The notes: generated by a model not told the origin, from the letters alone. 64,000 nucleotides of DNA from an uncultured Collinsella sp. (GCA_959023295.1 CAUFBM010000003.1:62001-126000); one strand, 5' to 3'. Shown: positions 1 through 8,053, numbered from the stretch's first letter. Numbers and translations: made by a program.

Positions 1-230
1 CCATCGACTCGGCGGTACTGGAGCTGGTGCGCATGGCCGTCGAGAAGGGTCGGGCCACCAACCCCGACATGCACTTTGGCGTGTGCGGCGAGCACGGCGG
101 CGACCCCAAGTCCATCAAGGGCCTGTTCAACGTGGCCGATGTGGACTACGTGTCCTGCTCGCCCTATCGTGTGCCCCTCGCGCGCCTGGCTGCCGCTCAG
201 GCCAAGCTCGAGGCCAAGCGTTCCGCCTAA
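1..230 (+). CDS. ppdK: Pyruvate, phosphate dikinase, C-terminal end (partial)
   Basis: The reading frame is open from the window edge (first full codon at 3) to a TAA at 228-230, giving the last 75 residues. They contain GEHGGDP and YVSCSPYRVPLARLAAAQA, the C-terminal PEP/pyruvate-binding signature of pyruvate phosphate dikinase, with the conserved Cys of SCSP and the RVPLARLAAAQ end typical of the family. The enzyme interconverts pyruvate, ATP and phosphate with PEP, AMP and PPi and is common in anaerobes that run glycolysis through PPi. The N-terminal nucleotide-binding and phosphohistidine domains lie upstream of the window. The gene is followed by a strong hairpin, so it ends its transcription unit. 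Confidence 0.93.
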   Translation, partial: IDSAVLELVRMAVEKGRATNPDMHFGVCGEHGGDPKSIKGLFNVADVDYVSCSPYRVPLARLAAAQAKLEAKRSA

Positions 231-268
231 CGTTTTGGGTTTGGGCGCCTAGCGTAGCCCCCTTCACG

Positions 269-320
269 CCGCCCGTCTCATTCGTGAGGCGGGCGGTTAT
301 CATGTGCGGGTTTTGTCTTT
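269..320 (+). terminator. Intrinsic terminator after ppdK
   Basis: Arms 269-280 and 285-296 pair over 12 bp with one G-T wobble around a TTCG tetraloop. The T-rich tract that follows is interrupted (about 310-323). Confidence 0.75.
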
Positions 321-342
321 TTGTCTGCGTAAAAAATTGTTC

Positions 343-370
343 TTGCAGCAGAAACCCGCGCGTGTATACT
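343..370 (+). promoter_or_regulatory. Promoter of rplS
   Basis: TTGCAG (343-348), a 16-bp spacer and TATACT (365-370) fit a housekeeping sigma promoter between the ppdK terminator and rplS. Confidence 0.65.
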
Positions 371-375
371 CGAAT

Positions 376-433
376 ACGTTTGTTCAACTACGTGCCGGCC
401 AAGGTGGTACGGCACCTCTAGAAGAGTAAGGAA
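376..433 (+). promoter_or_regulatory. Possible L19 leader hairpin
   Basis: The roughly 60-nt untranslated leader of rplS contains GTGCCG (392-397) and CGGCAC (410-415), which can pair just upstream of the Shine-Dalgarno. Autogenous leaders are known for L19 in other phyla; whether this one binds L19 is inference from position and structure only. Confidence 0.35.
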
Positions 434-439
434 TTGCAC

Positions 440-781
440 ATGGATTACATCCGCGCAATCGAGCGTCAGCAGATCCGCGAGGACATTCCTCAGGTTCGCG
501 TCGCCGACAACGTCAAGGTTCACTACCGCATTAAGGAAGGCGACCGCGAGCGCATCCAGGTCTTCCAGGGCGACGTCATCCGCATGGCCGGCGCCGGTGC
601 CCGCGAGACCTTCACCGTCCGCAAGATTTCCTTCGGTGTCGGTGTTGAGCGTACCTTCCCGCTTCACAGCCCCAAGATCGCCAAGCTCGAGGTCGTTCGT
701 CATGGTCGCGTCCGTCGCGCCAAGCTGTACTACCTCCGCGACAAGGTGGGCAAGGCTGCTCGCATCCCCGAGAAGCGCTAA
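440..781 (+). CDS. rplS: 50S ribosomal protein L19
   Basis: The 113-residue product is the size of L19 and has the family core DNVKVHYRIKEGDRERIQ and FQGDVIRM, followed by SFGVGVERTFPLHSPK and a basic C-terminus ending KLYYLRDKVGKAARI. L19 sits at the 30S-50S interface of the ribosome. ATG 440 is chosen because AAGGA lies at 428-432, 7 nt upstream; a TTG two codons earlier is too close to that site. It is a single-gene unit with its own promoter and terminator. In Bacillus rplS is followed by rbgA and rnhB; here rnhB follows directly and rbgA is absent. Confidence 0.97.
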   Translation: MDYIRAIERQQIREDIPQVRVADNVKVHYRIKEGDRERIQVFQGDVIRMAGAGARETFTVRKISFGVGVERTFPLHSPKIAKLEVVRHGRVRRAKLYYLRDKVGKAARIPEKR

Positions 782-815
782 GAAGATCGCAGCGTCCGTC
801 CACTCGTTTGGACAC

Positions 816-846
816 AAGGGCCACCTTCGGGTGGCCCTTCTTTTTA
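816..846 (+). terminator. Intrinsic terminator after rplS
   Basis: GGGCCACC (818-825), loop TTCG and GGTGGCCC (830-837) form a perfect 8-bp stem, extended by AA/TT, followed by a T tract (838-845). Confidence 0.9.
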
Positions 847-874
847 TCTGATTTGCATGCAAGGAGGGCCTGGT

Positions 875-1663
875 ATGGCCAATATGACGAGCTCGGTTTC
901 GGCATCGCAGGTTGCCGGCGAGCTGGCGAGCGCCACGTTCGAGGAGATTCCCGCCCTCGTGGAGCATTATCGCGAGGATCCGCGCCAGCAGGTGATCAAG
1001 GCTTGCGAACGTGCCCTTAAGCGCCATGCCAAGGAACTTGCCGAACGCGAGCGCGTCAACGGCATGTACGAGCTTATGCATGAGCTCGGCGGTGATGGCG
1101 TGGTCGTGGGCGTCGACGAGGTGGGCCGTGGCTCGGTAGCGGGTCCCCTGACCGTGTGTGCCGTGTGTCTTCCGATGGAGCCGCGCATCTGGGGCATCAA
1201 CGATTCCAAAAAGCTCACGCCGGCGCGCCGCGAGCTGCTTTCGGTGAAGATTGCCGAGGTGGCGACTGCTATCGGCTTTTGCCATATCGCTCCTGCAGAT
1301 ATCGATGAGATGGGCATGGCCCGCGCCATTCGAGCCGCTGTCGCGGGTGCGGTGGCAGATACGGGGCTTGAGCCCGATTGCGTGCTTATGGACGGTAACC
1401 CCCTGGGCGCCGTGCCCCACGAGCGCGACGTGGTCAAGGGCGATGCCAAGATCGCCTGTATCGCCGCGGCATCCATCATGGCAAAGGTCACGCGTGACGA
1501 GATGATGGTCGAGTACGATGCCGAATATCCCGAGTACCATTTGGCCGAGTCGAAGGGCTACGCAAGCCCCGAGCACATCGAGGCGATTCGCAAACATGGA
1601 CTTTGTCCGCTGCACCGTGTGAGCTTTTGCGGAAACTTTCTGCAGACTGAGCGCCTTTTTTAG
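875..1663 (+). CDS. rnhB: Ribonuclease HII
   Basis: RNase HII cleaves the RNA strand of RNA-DNA hybrids and removes single ribonucleotides from DNA. The 262-residue protein has the catalytic first motif GVDEVGRGSVAGP, the NDSKKLTPARRELL segment, the second-Asp region VVKGDAKIACIAAASIMAKV and the late HRVSF motif. About 80 residues precede the catalytic core, as in the longer Firmicute-type enzymes. Start at ATG 875 is set by AAGGAGG at 861-867; the upstream in-frame ATG 857 would place this site inside the gene. It forms a single-gene unit between the rplS terminator and its own terminator. Confidence 0.95.
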   Translation: MANMTSSVSASQVAGELASATFEEIPALVEHYREDPRQQVIKACERALKRHAKELAERERVNGMYELMHELGGDGVVVGVDEVGRGSVAGPLTVCAVCLPMEPRIWGINDSKKLTPARRELLSVKIAEVATAIGFCHIAPADIDEMGMARAIRAAVAGAVADTGLEPDCVLMDGNPLGAVPHERDVVKGDAKIACIAAASIMAKVTRDEMMVEYDAEYPEYHLAESKGYASPEHIEAIRKHGLCPLHRVSFCGNFLQTERLF

Positions 1664-1711
1664 GCCAATTGTGAAGACTGGGACCTTAAGGGCTCCATAA
1701 ACCTTCTGGTA

Positions 1712-1750
1712 GGGGCCGTGTGCAACGCTATTGTTGCGCGCGGCCCCTCA
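1712..1750 (+). terminator. Terminator hairpin after rnhB
   Basis: GGGGCCG (1712-1718) pairs with CGGCCCC (1741-1747), extended inward by TGTGCAAC against GTTGCGCG with wobbles. Only a short T-rich tail follows. Confidence 0.7.
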
Positions 1751-1791
1751 TTTGTCGGCATTTGGTTGGTTTTTGGTTTGCTTCCGGTACT
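1751..1791 (+). promoter_or_regulatory. 11-bp tandem TTTGGT repeats upstream of yraN-comM-dprA
   Basis: TTTGGT occurs at 1761-1766 and 1772-1777, exactly 11 bp apart, inside 11-mers fitting TTTGGTYDGBT. A degenerate copy lies at 1751 (10 bp earlier). The same pattern is found upstream of comEA (30086) and recA (58862). A possible -10, GGTACT (1786-1791), begins 14 bp after the start of the last copy, the same spacing as GATAAT upstream of comEA. Role as an activator site is inference. Confidence 0.55.
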
Positions 1792-1851
1792 TACCCGCAT
1801 GAAACCTGCCCTCATTATCGAGGCAATGCAGGAAGTGGGAAAGGAGACCCC

Positions 1852-2337
1852 ATGTGTGCCGCAGCCAAAATGAGCAAGACGCAGCAGCTCAAGGAGCGTT
1901 GGGAAGAGGGGGAGCTCGACTGCGGGTCGATCACGCCCGAGTTTATCAAGGGGCTCAGTCCTCGCGAGCTCGGTATGCTGGGCGAGCTTATCGCAATCGA
2001 TTACTTTAACGAGCGCGGCTATGCATTGCTGGAACAAGGCTATCGATGCTCGGAGGGCGAGGCCGACCTGGTGCTGCTCGATGAGCTCGACGATGTGGTG
2101 GTGATGGCCGAGGTCAAGACCAGGCGTGTTGCGCTGGATTGCGATACGCGGGTGTTTCCCGAGGAAGCGGTGAACGCCCAAAAGCAGCGGCGCTATCGTC
2201 GCATCGCGAGTTGTTATCTCATGGAGCATTATCCGCTCAAGGCGATCCGCTTCGATGCCGTGGGCGTCACCATTCGCGGCGGGCATATCGCCGAGATCGA
2301 GCACCAGTACAATGCGTTCGATTGGCAGGTGTCGTGA
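1852..2337 (+). CDS. yraN: YraN/UPF0102 family nuclease-like protein
   Basis: This 161-residue protein has the UPF0102 core: LGMLGELIAIDYFNERGY, then EGEADLV and VVMAEVKTRR, which match the D-x(n)-E-x-K pattern of restriction-endonuclease-like folds (Asp of EADLV, Glu and Lys of AEVKT). A helical extension of about 45 residues precedes the core. Members are predicted nucleases, often encoded beside comM and dprA; the substrate is not firmly known. ATG 1852 follows AAGGAG (1841-1846) by 5 nt. It is the first gene of the unit and its stop overlaps the comM start, so the pair is translationally coupled. The 11-bp repeats lie about 70 bp upstream. Confidence 0.85.
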   Translation: MCAAAKMSKTQQLKERWEEGELDCGSITPEFIKGLSPRELGMLGELIAIDYFNERGYALLEQGYRCSEGEADLVLLDELDDVVVMAEVKTRRVALDCDTRVFPEEAVNAQKQRRYRRIASCYLMEHYPLKAIRFDAVGVTIRGGHIAEIEHQYNAFDWQVS

Positions 2338-3860
2338 TGGCGTTCGAGACGTTTGCCGTTCACGCAGCCTGTATCCGCGGCGTTGAGGCGATTCCCGTCA
2401 CGGTCGAGGTTTCGCTTGCGGGCGGCATCCCGGGCATCCAGATGCTCGGCATCCCGAGTATGGAGGTCATGGAGTCGCGTGGGCGCATTCGCTGCGCGAT
2501 GCGCTCTGCCGGATTCGAGATCCCGCGCTCGGGCATTACGGTCAATCTGGCGCCGGGCGATATCCGAAAGACCGGTAGCGGCTTTGACCTGCCGATAGCC
2601 ATTGCGGTGCTTGCGGCCGACGGTCAGATTCCACGCGACAATCTCGACCGCTGCCTCATTGCCGGCGAGCTCGGCTTGGATGGCACGGTGCTTCCCGTCA
2701 AGGGCGAAGTGGCGTTCCAGCTGCTGGCTCGCGACATGGGGCTGTCTTTTATCGCCGGCAGGTCCGACCAGCATGTTCCGCTCGCGGGGGTCGATTGCGG
2801 TTTTATCGATCATCTGTCGCAGCTTGCCCGCGGTATGGGCGAGGCAGCTCGGCACTATCTGGATTCTGAAGTGCTCGAGGCCACCTTTGAGCCCGAGCTC
2901 GATTATGCCGACGTGTTGGGGCAGGAGGTCGCCAAGCGCGGCATAGCGCTTGCGGCGGCAGGGGAGCTGGGCTTGCTTATGATTGGGTCTCCGGGATCGG
3001 GCAAGACCATGCTTGCGCGCCGCATGACGGGTATCTTGCCCGAGCTTTCCGTCGAGGATCAGCAGGAGGCATTGTGTATCCATTCGGTCTTGGGTGAGAA
3101 CATCGATGGCCTGCTTGCGGGGCATCGGCCGTTTCGTAGTCCCCATCACAGCATTTCGACTGCGGGCCTTATTGGCGGAGGGCGCCCGGTGCATCCGGGC
3201 GAGATCAGCCTTGCCCATGGCGGCGTGCTCTTTTTGGACGAGCTTGCCGAGTTTCCCACCGGTGTGCTGCAGTCGCTCAGGCAGCCTATCGAGCGCGGCT
3301 ATGTCAGGATCGTGCGCGTTGATGGCGCCTTTACGTTTCCCTCGCGCTTTCAGCTGCTTGCGGCGAGCAATCCCTGCCCCTGCGGCTTTTTGGGCGATCG
3401 CGAGGTTCCGTGTCGTTGCTCGGCATCGATGGTAGAGCGCTATCGGTCCAAGCTGCGCGGTCCCTTGGCCGACCGCATCGACCTGATGATCGACGTGACC
3501 CGCCCCGATCCGCAGGTGATTATCGAGGGCGCTGAGGGCATGTCGTCGGCCGAGCTGCGCGACTACGTTGTCCGCGGTAGGGCTTTTCGTGCCTGGCGCG
3601 AGTCCCGTATGGACGATGCAGATGCCGAGGCCGAGGATGCCGAGGCCCGCTCTATCGATGGTGTTGTATCGACCTTTGCGCTCGATCAGGCGGCGGAAAC
3701 GTGCGTACTTGGCCTGTCGAAGCGCACGCATCTCACGGGGCGCGGCATCGTGCGTCTGGTTCGCATCGCGCGCACGATTGCCGATGTCGCCGAAAGTGAG
3801 CGTGTGACGCAAGATCATGTGCTCGAGGCGGCGATGTATCAGGGACGGAGGGATCAGTGA
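2337..3860 (+). CDS. comM: ComM/YifB family Mg-chelatase-like AAA+ ATPase
   Basis: ComM is a hexameric AAA+ helicase that promotes branch migration when transformed single-stranded DNA is integrated. The 507-residue protein has the N-terminal S5-like domain (FAVHAACIRGVEAIPVTVEV; SLAGGIPGIQMLG), Walker A GSPGSGKT near residue 216, Walker B VLFLDELAEF, sensor ASNPCPCG and the C-terminal Mg-chelatase-like helical domain. ATG 2337 overlaps the yraN stop (GTGATG); a GTG one codon upstream is possible. The gene lies between yraN and dprA, the usual association, and overlaps dprA by one base, so all three are probably co-expressed. Confidence 0.93.
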   Translation: MAFETFAVHAACIRGVEAIPVTVEVSLAGGIPGIQMLGIPSMEVMESRGRIRCAMRSAGFEIPRSGITVNLAPGDIRKTGSGFDLPIAIAVLAADGQIPRDNLDRCLIAGELGLDGTVLPVKGEVAFQLLARDMGLSFIAGRSDQHVPLAGVDCGFIDHLSQLARGMGEAARHYLDSEVLEATFEPELDYADVLGQEVAKRGIALAAAGELGLLMIGSPGSGKTMLARRMTGILPELSVEDQQEALCIHSVLGENIDGLLAGHRPFRSPHHSISTAGLIGGGRPVHPGEISLAHGGVLFLDELAEFPTGVLQSLRQPIERGYVRIVRVDGAFTFPSRFQLLAASNPCPCGFLGDREVPCRCSASMVERYRSKLRGPLADRIDLMIDVTRPDPQVIIEGAEGMSSAELRDYVVRGRAFRAWRESRMDDADAEAEDAEARSIDGVVSTFALDQAAETCVLGLSKRTHLTGRGIVRLVRIARTIADVAESERVTQDHVLEAAMYQGRRDQ

Positions 3861-4792
3861 TGGACGAGAATCGGTACGAGCTGCATCCCGGTGATGCGTT
3901 GTTTCCAGATACCGTTTTGGAGCTCTCTGATGTACCCCAGACGCTGTTCGTGCGCGGCGACCCGGAGGTGCTCTCGACGCCGGCGCTCTCTATCATCGGT
4001 GCGCGCAAGGCTTCTCCCTACGGTCTTGCCGTTGCGGAGCTTGCAGCCAAGGTTGCCGTGGAAGCGGGGGTGACGGTGGTCTCCGGCGGTGCGGTCGGTT
4101 GCGACCAGGCGTCGGGTTGGGCCGCGGTCAATGCTGGTGGTAAACATGTCATGGTGTTGGGGACAGGCGCCGATGTAGTCTACCCGCGCTCGAGCGCGGG
4201 CCTTATCGTGCGCACGCTCGATACGGGCGGCGCAGTCGTGTCCATGTCGCCTTGGGGTATGGGGCCGCGTAAGTTTGCCTTTCCGCGGCGCAATCGCGTG
4301 ATCGCAGCGCTGTCGCAGGCGCTCTTTGTGTCGGAGGCCGGCATGCCATCTGGGACGTTTTCTACTGCCGAGACCGCCATGGACTTGGGGCGCGAGCTGC
4401 TTGCCGTGCCGGGTTCGATTTTGTCTCCCGAGTCGCGCGGTACCAACTATCTTATCGCCAACGGCGCCTGCTGCATTGTCGACGAGGAGTCCATCGAGAT
4501 GGCTATCTCTCGCATATACGGCACCCTGCGCTACTCGCGCCCTGATGCGCCCGGTATCGCCGACCTGGATGCCACGCAGCAGGTCGTGATGCATGCCCTC
4601 ATTGCCTCGCCGCTCAAGGTCGATGATATCGCCGCGCTCGTCTCCCTCGATGCCGTCGGCGTACTCAAGCTCCTGGGTTCGCTCGAGCTTGAGGGCCTCA
4701 TCGAGCGCATGATGGATGGAAGGTATGCGCCCTCCAAGTTTGCCCTTCACGCCCAGACGCCCTTCGGTCACAATGGAAAACGTGTCAATTAG
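3860..4792 (+). CDS. dprA: DNA processing protein DprA
   Basis: DprA protects incoming single-stranded DNA and loads RecA during natural transformation. The 310-residue protein has the Rossmann-like core LSIIGARKASPYG, VVSGGAVGCDQASG, VMVLGTGADVVYPRSS, FPRRNRVIAALS and GTNYLIANGA, and a C-terminal winged-helix region (LDATQQVVMHALIASPLKVD to LEGLIERMMDGRY). The SGGAVGCDQASG motif differs from the common SGGARGID-type. ATG 3860 shares its A with the comM stop (TGATG), with GGAGGG just upstream. In Bacillus topA sits between dprA and trmFO; it is missing here, and trmFO starts 14 bp after dprA. Confidence 0.93.
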   Translation: MDENRYELHPGDALFPDTVLELSDVPQTLFVRGDPEVLSTPALSIIGARKASPYGLAVAELAAKVAVEAGVTVVSGGAVGCDQASGWAAVNAGGKHVMVLGTGADVVYPRSSAGLIVRTLDTGGAVVSMSPWGMGPRKFAFPRRNRVIAALSQALFVSEAGMPSGTFSTAETAMDLGRELLAVPGSILSPESRGTNYLIANGACCIVDEESIEMAISRIYGTLRYSRPDAPGIADLDATQQVVMHALIASPLKVDDIAALVSLDAVGVLKLLGSLELEGLIERMMDGRYAPSKFALHAQTPFGHNGKRVN

Positions 4793-4806
4793 AAAGGTGT
4801 TTGCAG

Positions 4807-6144
4807 ATGCTGTTTGATCAGGTGACGGTTATCGGTGGCGGTCTGGCGGGATCGGAATGTGCGATTCAGCTGGCAGATCGCGGGTTCGCCGTAAAGCTGT
4901 GCGAGATGCGCCCGCAAGTAAGCTCTCCTGCCCACCATACCGATCACTTGGCGGAGCTCGTCTGCTCCAATTCGTTTAAGTCGACCCGCCCCGATTCCGC
5001 CGCCGGTCTGCTGAAGGCCGAGCTCGAGCGCATGGGCTCGGTGCTGCTCGACTGCGCTCATCGCGCCGCCGTTCCCGCTGGCGGCGCCCTGGCGGTCGAC
5101 CGTGTTACATTCTCCGAGCTCGTCGAGGCCGAGGTTGCCGCCCGCCCCAATATCGAGGTCGTCCACGGTGAGGTCACCCAGATTCCCGAGGGCCATGTGG
5201 TTATCGCCGCGGGCCCCTTGTGCTCGCCGGCATTGAGCGAGGAGGTCATGAAGCTTGTCGGTGGTGACGCCCTGGCGTTCTTTGACGCGGCCGCCCCGAT
5301 TGTCGATGCCTCGACGCTCGATATGGACGTGCTGTTCTCGCAGTCGCGCTACGAGGAGCAGGGGAGTGGCGACTATCTGAATGCCCCGCTTAACAAGGAA
5401 GAGTACGAGGTCTTTATCGAGGCGCTCACCACGGCCGATCGCGTGGTGCTCAAGGATTTTGAGGGCGGGGACCTGTTCCAGGCCTGTCAGCCTGCCGAGG
5501 AGGTTGCGCGCACGGGCAAGGATGCCATCCGCTTTGGCGCTATGAAGCCCGTCGGGCTCACCGACCCGCGCACCGGTCGTCGTCCCTGGGCGGCAATTCA
5601 GCTGCGCGCCGAGAACAAGGAGAAGACCGCCTATAACCTGGTTGGCTTCCAGACCAACCTGACCTTCGGCGAACAGAAGCGCGTCTTCCATATGGTTCCC
5701 GGCCTGGAGAACGCCGAGTTCTTCCGCTACGGCGTCATGCACCGCAACACCTTTGTCGATGCTCCGCACGTGCTCGACGGCACCTTTGCCGTTCCCGGCA
5801 CGAGCGTGCGTCTTGCCGGCCAGATCACCGGTACCGAGGGGTACATGGAGGCCGTGGCGACGGGTCTGCTCGCCGCGCTCAACACCTATGCCGAGGCTAT
5901 CGGTGCCGCGGGCGTCGAGCTGCCGCGCGTGGGCGCCCTGGGCGCGCTCGTGGGGTATGCGACCGATCCGGCTACGGTGGGCTATCAACCCATGCACGTC
6001 AACTTTGGCCTTGTTCCGCCGCTCGAGGACGGTAAGCGTCGCAGCAAGCGCGATCGTTACCAGGCCTACGCGGATCGCGCCCTCAAGGCCCTGGACGCCT
6101 ATCTGGAAACGCGCTCCGATCTGTTTGGAGGCGAGAGGTCATAG
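4807..6144 (+). CDS. trmFO: FAD/folate-dependent tRNA (uracil-54-C5)-methyltransferase TrmFO
   Basis: TrmFO makes ribothymidine at position 54 of tRNA from methylene-tetrahydrofolate with FAD. The N-terminus has the dinucleotide-binding motif VIGGGLAGSECAIQLADRG, followed by CEMRP and the ELVCSNSFKS segment typical of the family; the centre has KPVGLTDPRTGRRPWAA and QLRAENKEKTAYNLVGFQTN. Length (445) is normal. ATG 4807 is preferred over TTG 4801 because AAAGGTG ends near 4799. It follows dprA closely and overlaps xerC by 4 bp (ATAG), matching the gid-codV order of Bacillus. Confidence 0.95.
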   Translation: MLFDQVTVIGGGLAGSECAIQLADRGFAVKLCEMRPQVSSPAHHTDHLAELVCSNSFKSTRPDSAAGLLKAELERMGSVLLDCAHRAAVPAGGALAVDRVTFSELVEAEVAARPNIEVVHGEVTQIPEGHVVIAAGPLCSPALSEEVMKLVGGDALAFFDAAAPIVDASTLDMDVLFSQSRYEEQGSGDYLNAPLNKEEYEVFIEALTTADRVVLKDFEGGDLFQACQPAEEVARTGKDAIRFGAMKPVGLTDPRTGRRPWAAIQLRAENKEKTAYNLVGFQTNLTFGEQKRVFHMVPGLENAEFFRYGVMHRNTFVDAPHVLDGTFAVPGTSVRLAGQITGTEGYMEAVATGLLAALNTYAEAIGAAGVELPRVGALGALVGYATDPATVGYQPMHVNFGLVPPLEDGKRRSKRDRYQAYADRALKALDAYLETRSDLFGGERS

Positions 6145-7061
6145 CTTTTGACCTGTACGATGCCGTCGACTCGTTCATTGCCTACATTGCACGTGTCGAA
6201 GGGCTTGCCCCCAATACGGTAACCGCCTACGCCTCGCGGCTCGAGCGCTTCGCCGCGTGGTGCGACCGCGAGGGCATCGACGCTCGCGCCGCCGACGTGC
6301 GGACCGTTCGCTCCTATTTGGCCGAGCTGTCGCGTGGCCAGGTGGCGGCTCGGACCCTTGCGGCACACCTGTCTGCTATTCGCTCGCTCTATCGGTGGAT
6401 GGCTGCCGAGGGAATCGTTGAGGGCGATGCGGTCTCGGCGATATCCTCGCCCAAGCTGCCGCGCGATCTTCCCGGTGTGCTGACGACCCGGCAAGTCGAG
6501 TCGTTGCTCAAGGCCCCCGACACCTCGACGCCTGCGGGGCTGCGCGATGCGGCGATGCTCGAGCTGCTCTATGCCTCCGGCGCGCGAATCTCGGAGCTCG
6601 CGGCGCTCAACGTGGAGTCTATTGGTTGGTCCGAGCGAACGCTGCGACTTTGGGGCAAGGGGAGCAAGGAGCGTATCGTGCCCCTCTATCGGCGCGCTCT
6701 CGAGGCGACTCGCCGCTATATTGAGGAAGGGAGACCGCAGCTTCTTGCACAGGCAAAGCGTGGCGACGGTGCGAACGGCGTTCATCCGCTGTTTATCTCG
6801 GCGCGCGGAAACCGCATGAGTGCCGCCATGCTCAGAAGGCGGTTCCACATGCTTGCGACACTTGCCGGCATTCCTGCCGACATCGCCCCGCATGCGATGC
6901 GCCACACCTTTGCGACTGACCTGCTCGAGGGCGGCGCGGATCTGCGCTCGGTTCAGGAGCTGCTTGGGCATGCGAGCTTGTCCACGACGCAGATCTATAC
7001 GCATCTCACGCCCGACCGACTCAAACGCGCCGTGAGTCAGGCCCACCCCCGCGGCGAGTAG
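6141..7061 (+). CDS. xerC: Tyrosine recombinase XerC/XerD (dimer resolution)
   Basis: Xer recombinases resolve chromosome dimers at dif. The protein has an N-terminal SAM-like DNA-binding domain (SFIAYIARVEGLAPNTVTAY) and the catalytic domain with Arg in ASGARISELAAL, Lys in WGKGSKERIVPL, HAMRHTFAT, ELLGHASLSTTQIYTH and the final Tyr. No ATG, GTG or TTG lies in frame before GTG 6297, and starting there would delete most of the DNA-binding domain. The frame instead opens at ATA 6141, which overlaps the trmFO stop as ATAG and sits 9 nt after GGAGG (6127-6131), giving a normal 306 residues. xerC rather than xerD is chosen from the trmFO synteny. Confidence 0.85.
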   Translation: MAFDLYDAVDSFIAYIARVEGLAPNTVTAYASRLERFAAWCDREGIDARAADVRTVRSYLAELSRGQVAARTLAAHLSAIRSLYRWMAAEGIVEGDAVSAISSPKLPRDLPGVLTTRQVESLLKAPDTSTPAGLRDAAMLELLYASGARISELAALNVESIGWSERTLRLWGKGSKERIVPLYRRALEATRRYIEEGRPQLLAQAKRGDGANGVHPLFISARGNRMSAAMLRRRFHMLATLAGIPADIAPHAMRHTFATDLLEGGADLRSVQELLGHASLSTTQIYTHLTPDRLKRAVSQAHPRGE

Positions 7062-7109
7062 GAGAAGGGCCTCCCGCGCCGCACCGAGGTGTGTGGTTTT
7101 GATTGCGGG

Positions 7110-7138
7110 TTGGCAGGAAGAGGCAATCCTGCTATCAT
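7110..7138 (+). promoter_or_regulatory. Promoter of rpsB-tsf
   Basis: TTGGCA (7110-7115), 17-bp spacer, TATCAT (7133-7138) with TGC directly before the -10 (extended -10). Confidence 0.75.
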
Positions 7139-7144
7139 TCATCG

Positions 7145-7279
7145 GGTTGCTTCACGGCAACAGGTTTTTATCACGCACGCGCGGCTACTTCATACCGTGG
7201 TGCCCGGGCTTTGGTAGCACATGTCCGGGTTGGTTTTGGAGGATGACCCCGCGCGGAGGCAAACCACAGGAGGTTTAAT
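7145..7279 (+). promoter_or_regulatory. rpsB leader region
   Basis: About 135 nt of untranslated leader separate the promoter from rpsB. It contains a hairpin-forming pair CCCGG/CCGGG (about 7204-7232) ahead of the Shine-Dalgarno AGGAGG. S2 autoregulates through its leader in several bacteria; here this is only suggested by leader length and structure. Confidence 0.3.
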
Positions 7280-8008
7280 ATGGCTACCAAGATTAATATC
7301 CGCACCCTGCTCGAGGCCGGCTGCCACTTCGGTCACCAGACCCGTCGCTGGAACCCCAAGATGAAGCCGTTCATCTTCGGTGAGCGCAACGGCATCTACA
7401 TCCTCGACCTCAAGCAGACCATCCTTGACGCCGACCAGGCCTACACCTTCGTCAAGAACGTTGCCAAGGGCGGCAACGTGCTGTTCGTCGGCACCAAGAA
7501 GCAGGCTCAGGAGGCCGTTAAGAACGCCGCTGAGCGCGCCAACATGCCTTACATCAACCAGCGTTGGCTCGGCGGCATGCTGACCAACTTCGTCACCATC
7601 CGCTCCCGCATCAACCGCATGGAGGAGCTCGAGGCCATGGTCGAGGACGGTCGCATGGCAGTGCTGCCCAAGAAGGAGCAGGCAGTGCTCGGCAAGGAGC
7701 TCGCTAAGCTCCAGACCAACCTCGGTGGCGCCCGCGACATGAAGGGTCTGCCCCAGGCTCTCTTCGTCATCGACACCAAGCGCGAGGAGAACGCCATCAA
7801 GGAGGCCCAGCGCCTGAACATCCCCGTCGTCGCCCTGATCGACACCAACTCCGATCCCGACGAGGTCGAGTACGGCATCCCCTGCAACGATGACGCCATC
7901 TCCGCAGTCACCCTTATGTGCGAGCTCATGGCCGACGCCTGCCTCGCTGGCTCTGGTAAGGAGCAGGTCTCCGAGGCCGAGATGGCCGCCGAGCCCAAGG
8001 CCGAGTAA
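7280..8008 (+). CDS. rpsB: 30S ribosomal protein S2
   Basis: S2 binds late to the 30S head near S1. The 242-residue sequence shows family landmarks: LLEAGCHFGHQTRRWNPKMK near the N-terminus, YILDLKQTI, VLFVGTKKQAQE, YINQRWLGGMLTNF and ALFVIDTKREENAIKEA, then LIDTNSDPDEVEYGIPCNDD. The C-terminal tail is short and acidic. ATG 7280 follows AGGAGG by 6 nt. rpsB and tsf form one unit, ended by the hairpin at 8947. Confidence 0.98.
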   Translation: MATKINIRTLLEAGCHFGHQTRRWNPKMKPFIFGERNGIYILDLKQTILDADQAYTFVKNVAKGGNVLFVGTKKQAQEAVKNAAERANMPYINQRWLGGMLTNFVTIRSRINRMEELEAMVEDGRMAVLPKKEQAVLGKELAKLQTNLGGARDMKGLPQALFVIDTKREENAIKEAQRLNIPVVALIDTNSDPDEVEYGIPCNDDAISAVTLMCELMADACLAGSGKEQVSEAEMAAEPKAE

Positions 8009-8053
8009 ATCAGTCCTATTTAAGTCTTTTTCATCTCTTTGAAAGGAACCACA

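Noticed and set aside
278..1615. Long open frames antisense to real genes, e.g. 278-1615 and 2229-3818 minus, 18690-21029 plus (opposite adhE), 46742-49024 minus (opposite pnp) and 51674-54139 minus (opposite ftsK)
   Set aside because: They mirror well-recognised genes on the other strand, have low-complexity composition (runs of G, A, L, D, H or R) and no family motifs or ribosome-binding sites. High GC content keeps antisense frames open.
6297..7061. xerC starting at GTG 6297
   Set aside because: Would remove about 52 residues of the N-terminal DNA-binding domain whose family sequence is visible upstream in the same frame.
7205..7240. TTTGGT in the rpsB leader as a further 11-bp repeat site
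   Set aside because: TTTGGT (7211) and the later TTTTGG are not 11 bp apart and lie downstream of a good promoter. Other single TTTGGT occurrences are inside genes and not tandem.
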